From an uncultured Oscillospiraceae bacterium (GTDB lineage Bacteria > Bacillota > Clostridia > Oscillospirales > Oscillospiraceae), in the NCBI GenBank assembly GCA_947628185.1, contig CANQYW010000003.1, positions 98,987-162,986 of the forward strand: a DNA stretch of 64,000 nucleotides, written 5' to 3'. How positions within the stretch are numbered: the first letter of the stretch is position 1; every line of letters begins with the position of its first letter. The notes under the pieces are model-generated. The model was not told the origin of the DNA. It saw only the letters and a program-made list of their open reading frames with translations, and did no database searches. Made by a program: the position numbers and the translations under genes. Below, one piece after another: positions 1-9,134 of the stretch.

Positions 1-108
1 ACCCTGGAGGCCGGTGCCGGCGTGTCGCCCCTGCCCCTCAGCCAGTTCCCCGCCATATACGCCGACAACGAGGGGATACTGACCCTGGGCCTCACGGCGA
101 CGCTATAA
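1..108 (+). CDS. C-terminal fragment of an unknown protein (start outside window)
   Basis: Open frame from window start ...TLEAGAGVSPLPLSQFPAIYADNEGILTLGLTATL*, followed by a terminator hairpin. Confidence 0.4.
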   Translation, partial: TLEAGAGVSPLPLSQFPAIYADNEGILTLGLTATL

Positions 109-118
109 GCCAAAATGA

Positions 119-160
119 GAGCTCCGGGGAGGCTTGCGTCTTCCCGGAGCTTAAATATTT
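119..160. terminator. Intrinsic terminator hairpin between convergent genes
   Basis: AGCTCCGGG-gaggcttgcgtctt-CCCGGAGCT followed by AT-rich tract. Confidence 0.6.
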
Positions 161-180
161 AAAAATCAAAAACGCCGTTT

Positions 181-1578
181 TTACTTCCACCCCTTGGGGA
201 GGAACTTGGAGGTCCCGGCTATCATGTCATCGGCGAGGGCACGGATGTCCGCCTCCGAGGCGCGGCCCCGGACCAGCGGGTCCGTGGCGAAGGCCTCATA
301 GACCAGGGTCCTGTCGCAATTGAGCGCCGCCTCCAGGGCCCGGGATTGATTGGCTATATGGGGCTCCATGAGCGCAAGCACGTTTGCCGGCATCTCCCCG
401 GCGGCTATCGGCCTTATGGAATCCCGGGAGAAGACGGCGTTTGTCTCCACCACCGTCTCGGCGGGGAAGTTCGCTATCTGGAGGGCGGAGTTTGGGATGT
501 TCACGTTGCTCACCACCCGCTCAAGGCCGCATAGGGCGCGGATGAGGAGTATTCCCTCCTCGCCGGTGGGTGTGAGGGACACCTCCTCCTCACCGGCGGC
601 GAGGCGCGCCGCCCTCTCAAGACGTCTCTTTAGGTCCTCCTTCCGCCAGGCCACGGTGGTGAGGCCGAACTTCCAGCTCCTGACGGTCTCCGGGTCCTTT
701 AGATACTCCTCTCCCGGCATGAACTCCGCCAGGTGCCTGTCCCCGGCGGCGGCGATGAGGCCGTAGCGGCGGAAGAGGTCGAATTTCACCCGGTGGGCGC
801 AGTTGAAGGTGCTGTTGGCCCAGTTGTTGTCGGGGTCGTCAAGGCCCTCATAGTAGTGCTCATCAATGAACCCGCTGTACACCGGGAAGAGGTCGATCCC
901 CCTATATGACGCGCTGTCAAACCAGGTGAAGTGGTTGAGGCCCATGACGTTCACGTGTATGTCGTGCCGGTCGATGCCCTCTATCCCCAGCTCCAGGCGG
1001 CATATCTCCGCCAGGACCTTCTGGGTGCCGAAGACCTCGTGACAGCACCCGAAGGCGCGTATCCCCGGGAACACCCGGTAGAGCGTCCTCACGCACACCG
1101 CCATGGGGTTCGTGTAATTTATGACCCAGGCCCGGGGGGCGTATTTCTTTATGGCCTCGGCTATCTCCACGAACATCGGCACCGTCCGCAGCGCCCGCAT
1201 GACGCCCCCGGGCCCCGCGGTGTCACCCACGGACTGGTATATCCCCAGCCGTTCGGGGAGGTGCACGTCGTACTCCATCTCGTCAAATGTGCCGGGGAGG
1301 ATGGATATGACCACAAAGTCCGCCCCCTCCAGGGCCTCACCAAGGCTTCCGGACACGGTGTACCGCCACTTGCCCCGAACCTCCTGGCGCGCCGAGAGGC
1401 GGTTCCCAATGACCTCGTTATTCTCCGCCGCGGCCCTCGCGATGTCGTAGAGCCGGATGGTCCCGGAGAGCGAGGGCTCCATGGCAAGGTCCGTCATGAA
1501 CGTCCAGGCCCAGCCCCTGGACCCGCCCCCTATGTACGCGATGTTCACGTCCGTCATACGGCCTTCTGTATATCTCAT
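181..1578 (-). CDS. Glycoside hydrolase family 4 (alpha-galactosidase/alpha-glucosidase/galacturonidase-like, NAD-dependent)
   Basis: N-terminal IAYIGGGSRGWAWTFMTDLA Rossmann motif, GDTAGPGG, NYTNPMAVC, GCCHEVFGTQ, GLNHFTW: GH4 signature motifs. Confidence 0.9.
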   Translation of the reverse strand: MRYTEGRMTDVNIAYIGGGSRGWAWTFMTDLAMEPSLSGTIRLYDIARAAAENNEVIGNRLSARQEVRGKWRYTVSGSLGEALEGADFVVISILPGTFDEMEYDVHLPERLGIYQSVGDTAGPGGVMRALRTVPMFVEIAEAIKKYAPRAWVINYTNPMAVCVRTLYRVFPGIRAFGCCHEVFGTQKVLAEICRLELGIEGIDRHDIHVNVMGLNHFTWFDSASYRGIDLFPVYSGFIDEHYYEGLDDPDNNWANSTFNCAHRVKFDLFRRYGLIAAAGDRHLAEFMPGEEYLKDPETVRSWKFGLTTVAWRKEDLKRRLERAARLAAGEEEVSLTPTGEEGILLIRALCGLERVVSNVNIPNSALQIANFPAETVVETNAVFSRDSIRPIAAGEMPANVLALMEPHIANQSRALEAALNCDRTLVYEAFATDPLVRGRASEADIRALADDMIAGTSKFLPKGWK

Positions 1579-1652
1579 AGTAAACCTCCCACAATTTGAT
1601 TTGACTTAATATTACTACCCGTCAAGACAAAACGCAAGCCAAACTTGGCCGG

Positions 1653-2159
1653 TCAGTCGTTTGGTATCGGAAGCCTTATGATCTCGAGGCCCATCCGGGC
1701 GGCGTAGTTCATCGTCTGCATTGTGCCGCCGGGGGTGCCGTCGTAGGCGGCGATGAGGACGGAGGAGTTGTCCACCATGTACCTGTTCCTCCGCCACATG
1801 CAGTCCTCGGTGTAGTCCCGCTGGAGGACGGTCTCCACGTCGCACTGGTGGGCGATGTAGTAATACCTCTCCCGGTCGCCGTCCCGCCACTCCCTGGCCT
1901 GGCCGTCGTAGGGGATGGCGGCCTCCAAAGTGACGCCCGGCACCTCGTCCCGCAGGGCGATCACCGCCTCAGCGAAGTACATGTCGCACCCCTTGGCCAT
2001 GCCGCAGATGAAGTGCCTGATGCCGGACTCGTAGACCGCGCGGGCGGCGTCATATATCTCCTCCTTGAGCCGCAGGCACCGGGGGTCCCGCTCGTCGTTT
2101 CTCCAGGGCAGTTTCTCCGGCCTGTGGCCTGTAAAGCAGCAGCTGGTGGGGTTCGTCAT
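1653..2159 (-). CDS. SLOG-family (YpsA/DUF1273-like) Rossmann protein
   Basis: CCFTGHRPEKLPW..., FICGMAKGCDMYFAEAVI, YDGTPGGTMQTMNYA. Confidence 0.8.
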   Translation of the reverse strand: MTNPTSCCFTGHRPEKLPWRNDERDPRCLRLKEEIYDAARAVYESGIRHFICGMAKGCDMYFAEAVIALRDEVPGVTLEAAIPYDGQAREWRDGDRERYYYIAHQCDVETVLQRDYTEDCMWRRNRYMVDNSSVLIAAYDGTPGGTMQTMNYAARMGLEIIRLPIPND

Positions 2160-2283
2160 GTCCGTCTCTCGCCTCCATTGTGTTTCTCAGTATATTCTAA
2201 ATCATTATGCACTGTTTGTCAAAATAAGTATTGCATTTTTTGCGGGATAGTCATATAATGAGATAGCCAAATGAATAGCATTC

Positions 2284-2393
2284 GTCTTCAGGGCAGGGTG
2301 TGATTCCCGACCGGCGGTGATAGTCCGCGAGTACGCAAGTACCGAATCGGTGTGATTCCGATACCGACAGTATAGTCTGGATGGAAGAAGATG
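2284..2393 (+). promoter_or_regulatory. FMN (RFN) riboswitch
   Basis: Canonical RFN sequence: TCTTCAGGGCAGGGTGTGATTCCCGACCGGCGGTGATAGTCCGCGAGTACGC...GATTCCGATACCGACAGTATAGTCTGGATGGAAGAAGATG. Confidence 0.97.
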
Positions 2394-2418
2394 TTACTCG
2401 CCTTTTAGTGAGCGCTCA

Positions 2419-2458
2419 TCGCCTGGACGGATACCGTTCAGGCGAAAATTATTTTTAA
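2419..2458 (+). terminator. Expression-platform hairpin (terminator/sequestor) of the FMN riboswitch
   Basis: CGCCTGGACGG-ATA-CCGTTCAGGCG followed by AAAATTATTTTT, directly before the ribU RBS. Confidence 0.6.
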
Positions 2459-2473
2459 AGGAGCGTTTTTACC

Positions 2474-3178
2474 ATGCTTGAGACACTGAAAGAGAACATC
2501 GAATTTATAGGCGTGTGCCTGGCTGTATTTGCAGCGCTGGTGCTGGTGGCAGTCCTGGCGGAGAAGTTCCTGGTGCGGGAGAAGAAGAAACTCTCCCCGG
2601 CGAAGTACGTGGCGTATCTCGCCATGTTCTCGGCCCTGGCGGGGGTGCTGATGCTCATCGAGATCCCCCTATTCTTCGCCCCCTCCTTCTATGAACTGGA
2701 CCTCAGCGAGATACCGGTGCTCATATGCACATTCAGCATGGGGCCCGTCTCCGGCGTCATATGCGAATTCCTGAAGGTGATGGTGAAACTCCTCCTCAAG
2801 GGCACCTCCACCGCCTTCGTGGGGGATTTCGCGAACTTCGCCGTGGGCTGTTCCTTCGTACTGCCGGCCTCCATGATCTACCATGCGAAACGCAGTTACA
2901 AGACCGCCATAGTGAGCCTCGTTGTGGGCGGACTCATCATGACTGTCTTCGGCAGCCTCTTCAACGCCCTCTACCTCATCCCCGCCTTCGCGAACCTCTT
3001 CCACCAGCCCCTGGACGTCATAATCTCCATGGGCACGGATGTGAACTCCGCCGTCACCAGCGTCTCCACCCTCGTGCTCTTCTGCGTCGTGCCCTTCAAC
3101 CTCCTGAAGGCGGTGGTGGTGTCCATAGTCACCATGCTGCTCTATAAGCGGGTGAAGAAGGTAATAAAATTGGCGTGA
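2474..3178 (+). CDS. ribU: ECF transporter riboflavin substrate-binding component RibU
   Basis: Multi-TM ECF S-component (MFSALAGVLMLIEIPLFFAPSFYELDLSEIPVLI...MGPVSGVICEFLKVMVKLLLKGTSTAFVGDFANF) downstream of an FMN riboswitch. Confidence 0.92.
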   Translation: MLETLKENIEFIGVCLAVFAALVLVAVLAEKFLVREKKKLSPAKYVAYLAMFSALAGVLMLIEIPLFFAPSFYELDLSEIPVLICTFSMGPVSGVICEFLKVMVKLLLKGTSTAFVGDFANFAVGCSFVLPASMIYHAKRSYKTAIVSLVVGGLIMTVFGSLFNALYLIPAFANLFHQPLDVIISMGTDVNSAVTSVSTLVLFCVVPFNLLKAVVVSIVTMLLYKRVKKVIKLA

Positions 3179-3423
3179 CCCCATTAACGCGGCGCGGCGG
3201 AGCTTATCTGCCTGGCTCGTCAAATTATGTCGCGGGGTGGGGTAACACAGCATCTTGTGTCACATTATCTGCTCATAACACCAGAAAAAATCCGAAAATA
3301 AAAAATTTTTCAAATAATTGCCATTTTCTTCTTGCAAAATTCCCCTGTCTATGGTAAATTGAGGTAACACTTATTCCACGAGCTTTCTGGAATATGTGAT
3401 TATTTTACGATTCGGAGGCAGCC

Positions 3424-4212
3424 ATGAGTGATAATATCAAGGTCCTGATCGCGGACCTAAGCGAAGATTTTCGAGCTATCCTGTCCGAGGCCCTCTCCCT
3501 TGAGGGCGGGTTCACGGTGGCGGGGAGCACCGGGGACGGTCTGGAGGCGCTGGAGCTAATTCGTACGGGGCGCCCGGACGTCATTGTGACGGACGTGGTG
3601 CTCTCCGGCGTTGACGGCATAACGTTCTTGGAGCGGGTGCGGGAGATGCCGGAGGCGGAGCGGCCGGCGGCGCTATTGCTCTCCGGGTTCACCAGCGAAC
3701 AGCTCCTCACCATGGCCTCCGACGCCGGCGCCGCCTACTACATGCAAAAGCCCTGCGACCTGGAGGCGCTGATCTCAAGGCTCCGCAGTCTCGCTATGAA
3801 CCGCCGCCAGCCGGCGAAACCGGCGGTGGAGGTCTCCACCCGCCGCGCGCCCAGCCTCGAGAGCGAGGTGACGGAGATAATACACGAGATCGGCATCCCG
3901 GCGCACATAAAGGGTTATCAATATCTCAGGGAGGCCATAATCCGGACAGTGGAGGACATGGACGTAATAAACGCTGTGACGAAGGTGCTCTACCCTGAGG
4001 TGGCGAGGAAGTTTGGCACCACGCCCTCGAGAGTCGAGCGGGCCATACGCCACGCCATAGAGGTTGCCTGGGACAGAGGTGACGTGGAGGTACTACAGCG
4101 TTTTTTCGGCTACACGGTCTCCGGCATCAAGGGGAAACCCACGAACTCTGAGTTCATAGCCATGATAGCGGACAAGCTCTATCTGCAAAAGAAAAACTCA
4201 GACGCGGTATAA
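3424..4212 (+). CDS. spo0A: Sporulation master regulator Spo0A
   Basis: N-terminal receiver domain ([30 protein letters not shown]) plus Spo0A C-terminal DNA-binding domain ([22 protein letters not shown]...[27 protein letters not shown]). Confidence 0.97.
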   Translation: MSDNIKVLIADLSEDFRAILSEALSLEGGFTVAGSTGDGLEALELIRTGRPDVIVTDVVLSGVDGITFLERVREMPEAERPAALLLSGFTSEQLLTMASDAGAAYYMQKPCDLEALISRLRSLAMNRRQPAKPAVEVSTRRAPSLESEVTEIIHEIGIPAHIKGYQYLREAIIRTVEDMDVINAVTKVLYPEVARKFGTTPSRVERAIRHAIEVAWDRGDVEVLQRFFGYTVSGIKGKPTNSEFIAMIADKLYLQKKNSDAV

Positions 4213-4228
4213 TGTAGATTCTGGCAGA

Positions 4229-4263
4229 CAAAAACGGCCCCCGAAAAAGTGGGGGCCGTTTCG
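4229..4263. terminator. Bidirectional intrinsic terminator between convergent genes
   Basis: AAAACGGCCCCC-gaaaaagt-GGGGGCCGTTT. Confidence 0.8.
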
Positions 4264-4269
4264 GTGTCG

Positions 4270-4746
4270 TCATCTGCCTGTGCCGGTGGCGGAGCCGCTG
4301 GCGGTGGAGCCGTTGGAGCCAGTACCGTTTGTCGTACCGTTGGTCGTGCCGTTGGTCGTGCCGTTGGTCGTGCCGTTCGTACCGGCGCCCGCCAGGTCGT
4401 TGTGGGCCGTGCCGGCGTCGGTGCCGTTGGCGGAGCCGCTGGTGCCGTTATTTGTGCCGTTGTTCACGCCGCTGCTCGCGCCGCTATTCATGCCGTTCGT
4501 ACCATTCGTGCCGCCGCCGATGTTGCCGTCGGGGTTGGGGCTCACGTTCTCGTTCCGGCCGTCCAGGACGTCGTCCGTCATGTCACGGATATCGTCGCCC
4601 AGCTCGTCGATGTCATTCTTGATACCGTCGCCTATGGTGCCGTCACGGGTGGTGTCACCGGGGTCCGCGTCGGAGTTCCGGCAGCCGGTGAGGACAAGGG
4701 AGAGGCACATGGTGAGGGCCATCACAATATATAACGCTTTTTTCAT
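4270..4746 (-). CDS. Low-complexity Gly/Asn/Thr-rich lipoprotein
   Basis: MKKALYIVMALTMCLSLVLTGC lipobox; (NGTT)n repeat tail; RBS GGAGGAAGT before the ATG at 4746, so the ORF-track start at 4767 is probably too long. Confidence 0.7.
   Translation of the reverse strand: MKKALYIVMALTMCLSLVLTGCRNSDADPGDTTRDGTIGDGIKNDIDELGDDIRDMTDDVLDGRNENVSPNPDGNIGGGTNGTNGMNSGASSGVNNGTNNGTSGSANGTDAGTAHNDLAGAGTNGTTNGTTNGTTNGTTNGTGSNGSTASGSATGTGR
4326..4382 (-). repeat. 12-bp in-frame tandem repeat encoding NGTT units
   Basis: Repeated CGTTGGTCGTGC units on + strand, about 4 copies. Confidence 0.85.
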
Positions 4747-4856
4747 ACTTCCTCCAATGTAGGTCAATGACCTTTTTTATACGGTCATATTATCTGCACG
4801 GAGCCGATAAAAATACGCCGGAGTTCAAGTCTCCGGCGTATTGGAAAATTATACTA

Positions 4857-5501
4857 TTAAATCGTGGCCTCACTGTGTATAACGGCGCTTAGCATCATGG
4901 AGCCGTTGTACTCCTCAAAGACCAGGCGGAGTATCGACCAGTCCTGGACCTCGGTGCCCGAGGAGCCGGGGTAGCACAGGTCCACGAACTGCGCCCCGGG
5001 GAATGAGTCCGTCACGTTCTCCAGCGCGTTGCCCACCCGCGCCAAGTAGTTTATGCCGATGATCGATGCCTGGGTGTAATCCCGGTCGAAGACGTACTCG
5101 CCGAAGTAATCCTCCACCGTCAGGCGTATGGGGGCGTTGGTGCCGCTCAAGATCCCCCAGACGTACGTCTCGGTGTTACTGCCAAAGGTCCTTATCTCAT
5201 TTACGGAGAAACTGCGGTTCGTGGAGGGGTTCACCGTGGCGTAGGGGGAGAATAGGAGCCCGTAGACCGGGTGTACGCAATCGGCAAGGGACCCGTAATC
5301 CCGGGCCTTTATCATGGCCGCCACCTCCAGGGCCTTGTCCGTCAATGTCTCGCTTGTCACGGCCTCGCCGCCCTCACTTGGCGTCTCGCCGGGGTCGCCG
5401 GGGGTCTTGGGCGGGACGTGCCTTGTATAGAGGAGGGTGCACAGCACGCCCAGCATGAACACCAGCACGCCGGAGAGGATATATAAAGGCAATTTCTTCA
5501 T
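4857..5501 (-). CDS. Membrane-anchored hypothetical protein
   Basis: MKKLPLYILSGVLVFMLGVLCTLLY N-terminal TM; RBS GAGGTGATAAT upstream of ATG at 5501. Confidence 0.6.
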   Translation of the reverse strand: MKKLPLYILSGVLVFMLGVLCTLLYTRHVPPKTPGDPGETPSEGGEAVTSETLTDKALEVAAMIKARDYGSLADCVHPVYGLLFSPYATVNPSTNRSFSVNEIRTFGSNTETYVWGILSGTNAPIRLTVEDYFGEYVFDRDYTQASIIGINYLARVGNALENVTDSFPGAQFVDLCYPGSSGTEVQDWSILRLVFEEYNGSMMLSAVIHSEATI

Positions 5502-5590
5502 ATTATCACCTCTACTTGTCAATTTTAATTATAATACCTCATATTCGCTATTACAACACACAAATAGTTACAATACTTTACATACACATG

Positions 5591-5619
5591 TTGCAATAGC
5601 CTGATTTTTGTAATAAAAT
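5591..5619 (+). promoter_or_regulatory. Putative sigma-A promoter for the udp / TIR-STAND operon
   Basis: TTGCAA-N17-TAAAAT. Confidence 0.5.
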
Positions 5620-5651
5620 ACTATTGACAACGAAATTTAGGGGGTGCCTCC

Positions 5652-6422
5652 ATGAACGGCGAGTACAAATATCACATAGCTCTGAGGCCCGGGGACGCCG
5701 GGCGCTACTGCATCCTCCCCGGGGATCCCGGCAGGTGCGAACTCATAGCCTCCCACCTTGACAACCCGAGATTCGTGGCCTCCAACAGGGAGTTCACCAC
5801 GTACACCGGGTACTTGGCGGGGGAGGCCGTCTCGGTGGTGTCCACCGGCATAGGGGGCCCCTCCGCCTCCATAGCGCTGGAGGAGCTATGCGACATCGGC
5901 GCTGACACCTTCATAAGGGTGGGCACCTGCGGCGGCATAGATATGGACGTCATGAGCGGGGACCTGGTGGTGGCCACCGGGGCCGTCCGCATGGAGGGCA
6001 CGAGCCGGGAGTACGCGCCCATTGAGTACCCGGCGGTGCCGGATTTTGAGGTGACGGAGGCCCTGATGTCATCGGCCAGAGGCTTAGGCTATCATGCCCA
6101 CCCGGGGGTGGTGCAGTCGAAGGACTCCTTCTACGGCCAGCACTCCCCGGAGCGCAGTCCCGTACACTATGAGCTATTGAATAAGTGGGACTCCTGGAGG
6201 CGCCTCCACGTGAAGGCCAGCGAGATGGAGTGCGCCGCCCTATTCACGGCGGCGGCCGCCAGGGGCGTGCGCTGCGGGGCGGTGCTGGGGGTACTCTGGA
6301 ACCAGGAGCGGAAGGCCGCCGGACTTTTTGAGGAGGACTATCTTGACACCTCCCGCCAGATAGAGACGGCGGTGGACGCCATGAAACTCCTCATCCTCAT
6401 GGACGGCAGCCGCAAGTTTTGA
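5652..6422 (+). CDS. udp: Uridine phosphorylase
   Basis: [50 protein letters not shown]. Confidence 0.92.
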   Translation: MNGEYKYHIALRPGDAGRYCILPGDPGRCELIASHLDNPRFVASNREFTTYTGYLAGEAVSVVSTGIGGPSASIALEELCDIGADTFIRVGTCGGIDMDVMSGDLVVATGAVRMEGTSREYAPIEYPAVPDFEVTEALMSSARGLGYHAHPGVVQSKDSFYGQHSPERSPVHYELLNKWDSWRRLHVKASEMECAALFTAAAARGVRCGAVLGVLWNQERKAAGLFEEDYLDTSRQIETAVDAMKLLILMDGSRKF

Positions 6423-6439
6423 CATTCGGAGGGGCGAAA

Positions 6440-8833
6440 ATGGAAAATAGCGACAACACCACACGGGACGTCTTCATAAGCTACCACACGAACTCCTCCG
6501 GGGAGATAGTGCGGAGGATCTGCGCCGCCCTTGAGGGGGCGGGCATCTCCTGCTGGTACGCCCCCAGGGACGTGGGGGCCAACTACGCCCAGTCCATCGT
6601 GGAGGCCATACGCCGGTGCCGGGTCTTTCTGCTGGTGCTGAACCGGGACTCCAACGAGTCGGCCCACGTCCTCAACGAGGTGAACTGCGCCTTTGACAGG
6701 TTCCGTAACCGGGAGGACATAACACTCCTCCCTTTCAAGATCGACGACTGCGCCATCAGCGACGACGTATATTATTACCTCGGCAGGATCCACATAATGA
6801 ACGGCGCTCTGCCGCCGGAGCTCCAGAGGATACAGGAGCTGGTGGACAGGGTGTCCCACATTTTAAACCACCTGCCCACAAAATCTGTGAGCCTCCCCGC
6901 CGTCCCCCACGTGAGCTCCCCCGCCACATATAGGCTCACGGGGGTCATGGCCCGGCCCGACAGCCGTTTCGTGGGCCGGGAGCGGGAACTCCGGGAGATA
7001 GAGGATAAACTTCGCGAGTGCGGAAAGCTCTTTCTCGTGGGCATGGGCGGCATAGGCAAGAGCGAGATAGCCAAGAAGTACATAACGGATCACCGGGGCG
7101 AGTACGACGTGGTGCTCTGGGTCACATTTGACAGCTCCATCCGCCGGACGCTCCTCAGCGACTTCTCCTTCCCCGTTGAGGGGCTCTCCAGGGGCGACTA
7201 CCCGGAGGACAGCGACGGCGACTACTTCCAGCGAAAACTCCGCATTCTCCGGGAGATATGCGACCGGCGGGTGCTAATAGTGCTCGACAATTTCGACGTG
7301 CCCTCCGACCCCGACCTCGAGGACTTCACCTCCGGGGACTACGGCGTTATATTCACCACCCGGTACCGCCAGGAGAACTCCTCCCTCCCGGAGGTGGAGA
7401 TCCGGGAGATGTCGGAGGAGGGTGACCTCTTGGCGCTATTTAGGGCGGAGTACACCCGGGGCCTCGACGAGGCCGCGCTCGGGGATGTCCGCCGGATAAT
7501 CGGACTTCTCAACGGGCACACACTCAGCGTGAGGCTTGTGGCCTCCGCCATGCAGCACCGGCGCATAAAACCCTCGGCGATGGCGGAGCTCCTATCCTCC
7601 GGGGCCTCCTCCATGGCGCGGGAGAACGTGAAAGCCGCGGACATGATATTCGGGCGTCTCCGGGAGGTCTTTGAGCTCTCCACACTGAGCGGGGACGAGC
7701 TCTACATCCTTGAAAATCTCTCCCTCATCCCCCTCAGCGGCGTGGAGGTGGAGACGTTCTTCACCTGGTGCGGCGCGGAGGACTACGACGTCATAGACGG
7801 TCTCATCCAGAAGAGCTGGGTGATACACGACCCCGTCACGGACATGGTACATCTCCACCCGCTCATCTCGGACCTCGCCGCCGAGAGGGGCCGGGAGGAC
7901 CCCTCCTGCTGGGAAAAACTCATGGGGAGTATCTCGAGTGAGGCGGAGGGCTCGGACCAGAGGTCCTTCTCCTTCAAGGAACTTCTCTACGGCTGCGCCC
8001 GCCGCGCCTGTGAGGTCATCCCGGAGAGCTCCGGCCTCTGGCGGGACGCCGTGGCTGCCAACGCGCTCCTCACAAAACACATGGCGAGATACCGGGAGAG
8101 CGCGGCCCTCTACGCAGAGCTCCTGGAGGGCGAGAGCGACAGGGCCCGCCGGGCGAACCTATATGGCACCATCGCCCACTGCCTCACCCCCTTCGCCCTG
8201 GAGGATCCGGAGGCCTGCCTCCAGCCGGCCCTTAATGGGTACGCGCTCCTCAAAGACATACCGGTGGATGAGCTCACCCACCAGGAGGGCGTGGAGCTCG
8301 TCTTCCTCCTAAATAGACTCACCGAGATAAATAGGAACATCGGGAACCTCGATGACGCCGTGGAGTACGCCCGCCGGGCCATAGCCATCGCCGGGAGATT
8401 CGCGAGGCAGTCGCCCCAGAAGAGCACCGGCTGGTGCAAATACCACCTGGCGGCCACGCTCCTGCTGCGGGGGGACCTCCCGGAGAGCCGGCGCGAACTC
8501 GAGGAGGCGCTGGAGCTCTTTGATGAGATATCGGACAGTTGGTCCGCCATGTACGCCCGGGACCTCCTGAGTCAGGTGCTCTGCGGCCTCGGGGAGCTTG
8601 ACGAGGCCCTCCGGCAAAATACCCGCGCCGGTGAGGAGATCTCCGGCCGCTACGGGCCGGAACACTTCGACACGGCCAAGAACCTCCAGGGCCGGGGAGA
8701 TATCCTCCTTGCCATGGGTGAGGGGGCGAAGGCAAAACTTCTCTACGCCGAGGCCGCCAGGATATACCAGAAACTCAATTTTGTGAAGGCGGCGGAGGCC
8801 GCCCTCGCCCTCTCCGCCCGGTGCGGTGAGTGA
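6440..8833 (+). CDS. TIR - NB-ARC (STAND NTPase) - TPR protein
   Basis: TIR: DVFISYHTNSSGEIVRRICAALEGAGISCWYAPRDVGANYAQSIVEAIRRCRVFLLVLNRDSNESAHVLNEV; P-loop FLVGMGGIGKSEIAKKY; Walker B RVLIVLDNFD; C-terminal TPR-like helices; start ATG at 6440 after RBS GGAGGGG. Confidence 0.88.
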   Translation: MENSDNTTRDVFISYHTNSSGEIVRRICAALEGAGISCWYAPRDVGANYAQSIVEAIRRCRVFLLVLNRDSNESAHVLNEVNCAFDRFRNREDITLLPFKIDDCAISDDVYYYLGRIHIMNGALPPELQRIQELVDRVSHILNHLPTKSVSLPAVPHVSSPATYRLTGVMARPDSRFVGRERELREIEDKLRECGKLFLVGMGGIGKSEIAKKYITDHRGEYDVVLWVTFDSSIRRTLLSDFSFPVEGLSRGDYPEDSDGDYFQRKLRILREICDRRVLIVLDNFDVPSDPDLEDFTSGDYGVIFTTRYRQENSSLPEVEIREMSEEGDLLALFRAEYTRGLDEAALGDVRRIIGLLNGHTLSVRLVASAMQHRRIKPSAMAELLSSGASSMARENVKAADMIFGRLREVFELSTLSGDELYILENLSLIPLSGVEVETFFTWCGAEDYDVIDGLIQKSWVIHDPVTDMVHLHPLISDLAAERGREDPSCWEKLMGSISSEAEGSDQRSFSFKELLYGCARRACEVIPESSGLWRDAVAANALLTKHMARYRESAALYAELLEGESDRARRANLYGTIAHCLTPFALEDPEACLQPALNGYALLKDIPVDELTHQEGVELVFLLNRLTEINRNIGNLDDAVEYARRAIAIAGRFARQSPQKSTGWCKYHLAATLLLRGDLPESRRELEEALELFDEISDSWSAMYARDLLSQVLCGLGELDEALRQNTRAGEEISGRYGPEHFDTAKNLQGRGDILLAMGEGAKAKLLYAEAARIYQKLNFVKAAEAALALSARCGE

Positions 8834-8867
8834 ATCGACGACCCTTTGACGCGCCGATATGGGGTGA

Positions 8868-8896
8868 TTGACAAAGCCCCGGGGACTGTGTTAAAA
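8868..8896 (+). promoter_or_regulatory. Putative promoter upstream of RNase J leader
   Basis: TTGACA-N17-TTAAAA; about 230-nt leader before the ORF. Confidence 0.5.
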
Positions 8897-9134
8897 TAAC
8901 TTAGATGGGATATAATCCTTTTATTGGGATATATGTGCTCAACAGCACTTAATATATTATTTTTATTGAACGTTATAGAGTAAGTCATTGTTCAGCGCCG
9001 GATGATGGCGGCGGGGGCGATTCAGGGTCCTCTCCCCCGCCGGTGCTGGGCTTGCTCGTCTGTGCTTTCCGGGCCTCTTATTTTGTCAATTTTGCCCCAG
9101 CGCAATTTTATTACATAATCATATCAAAGGAGAA

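Noticed and set aside
4326-4382. Possible CRISPR-like repeat array
   Set aside because: Contiguous 12-bp units without spacers inside a coding frame; a simple coding tandem repeat.
4249-4762. Several + strand ORFs (Ala/Val/Arg-rich) over the NGTT-repeat lipoprotein
   Set aside because: Mirror translations of the tandem repeat; only the - strand frame has a lipobox and RBS.
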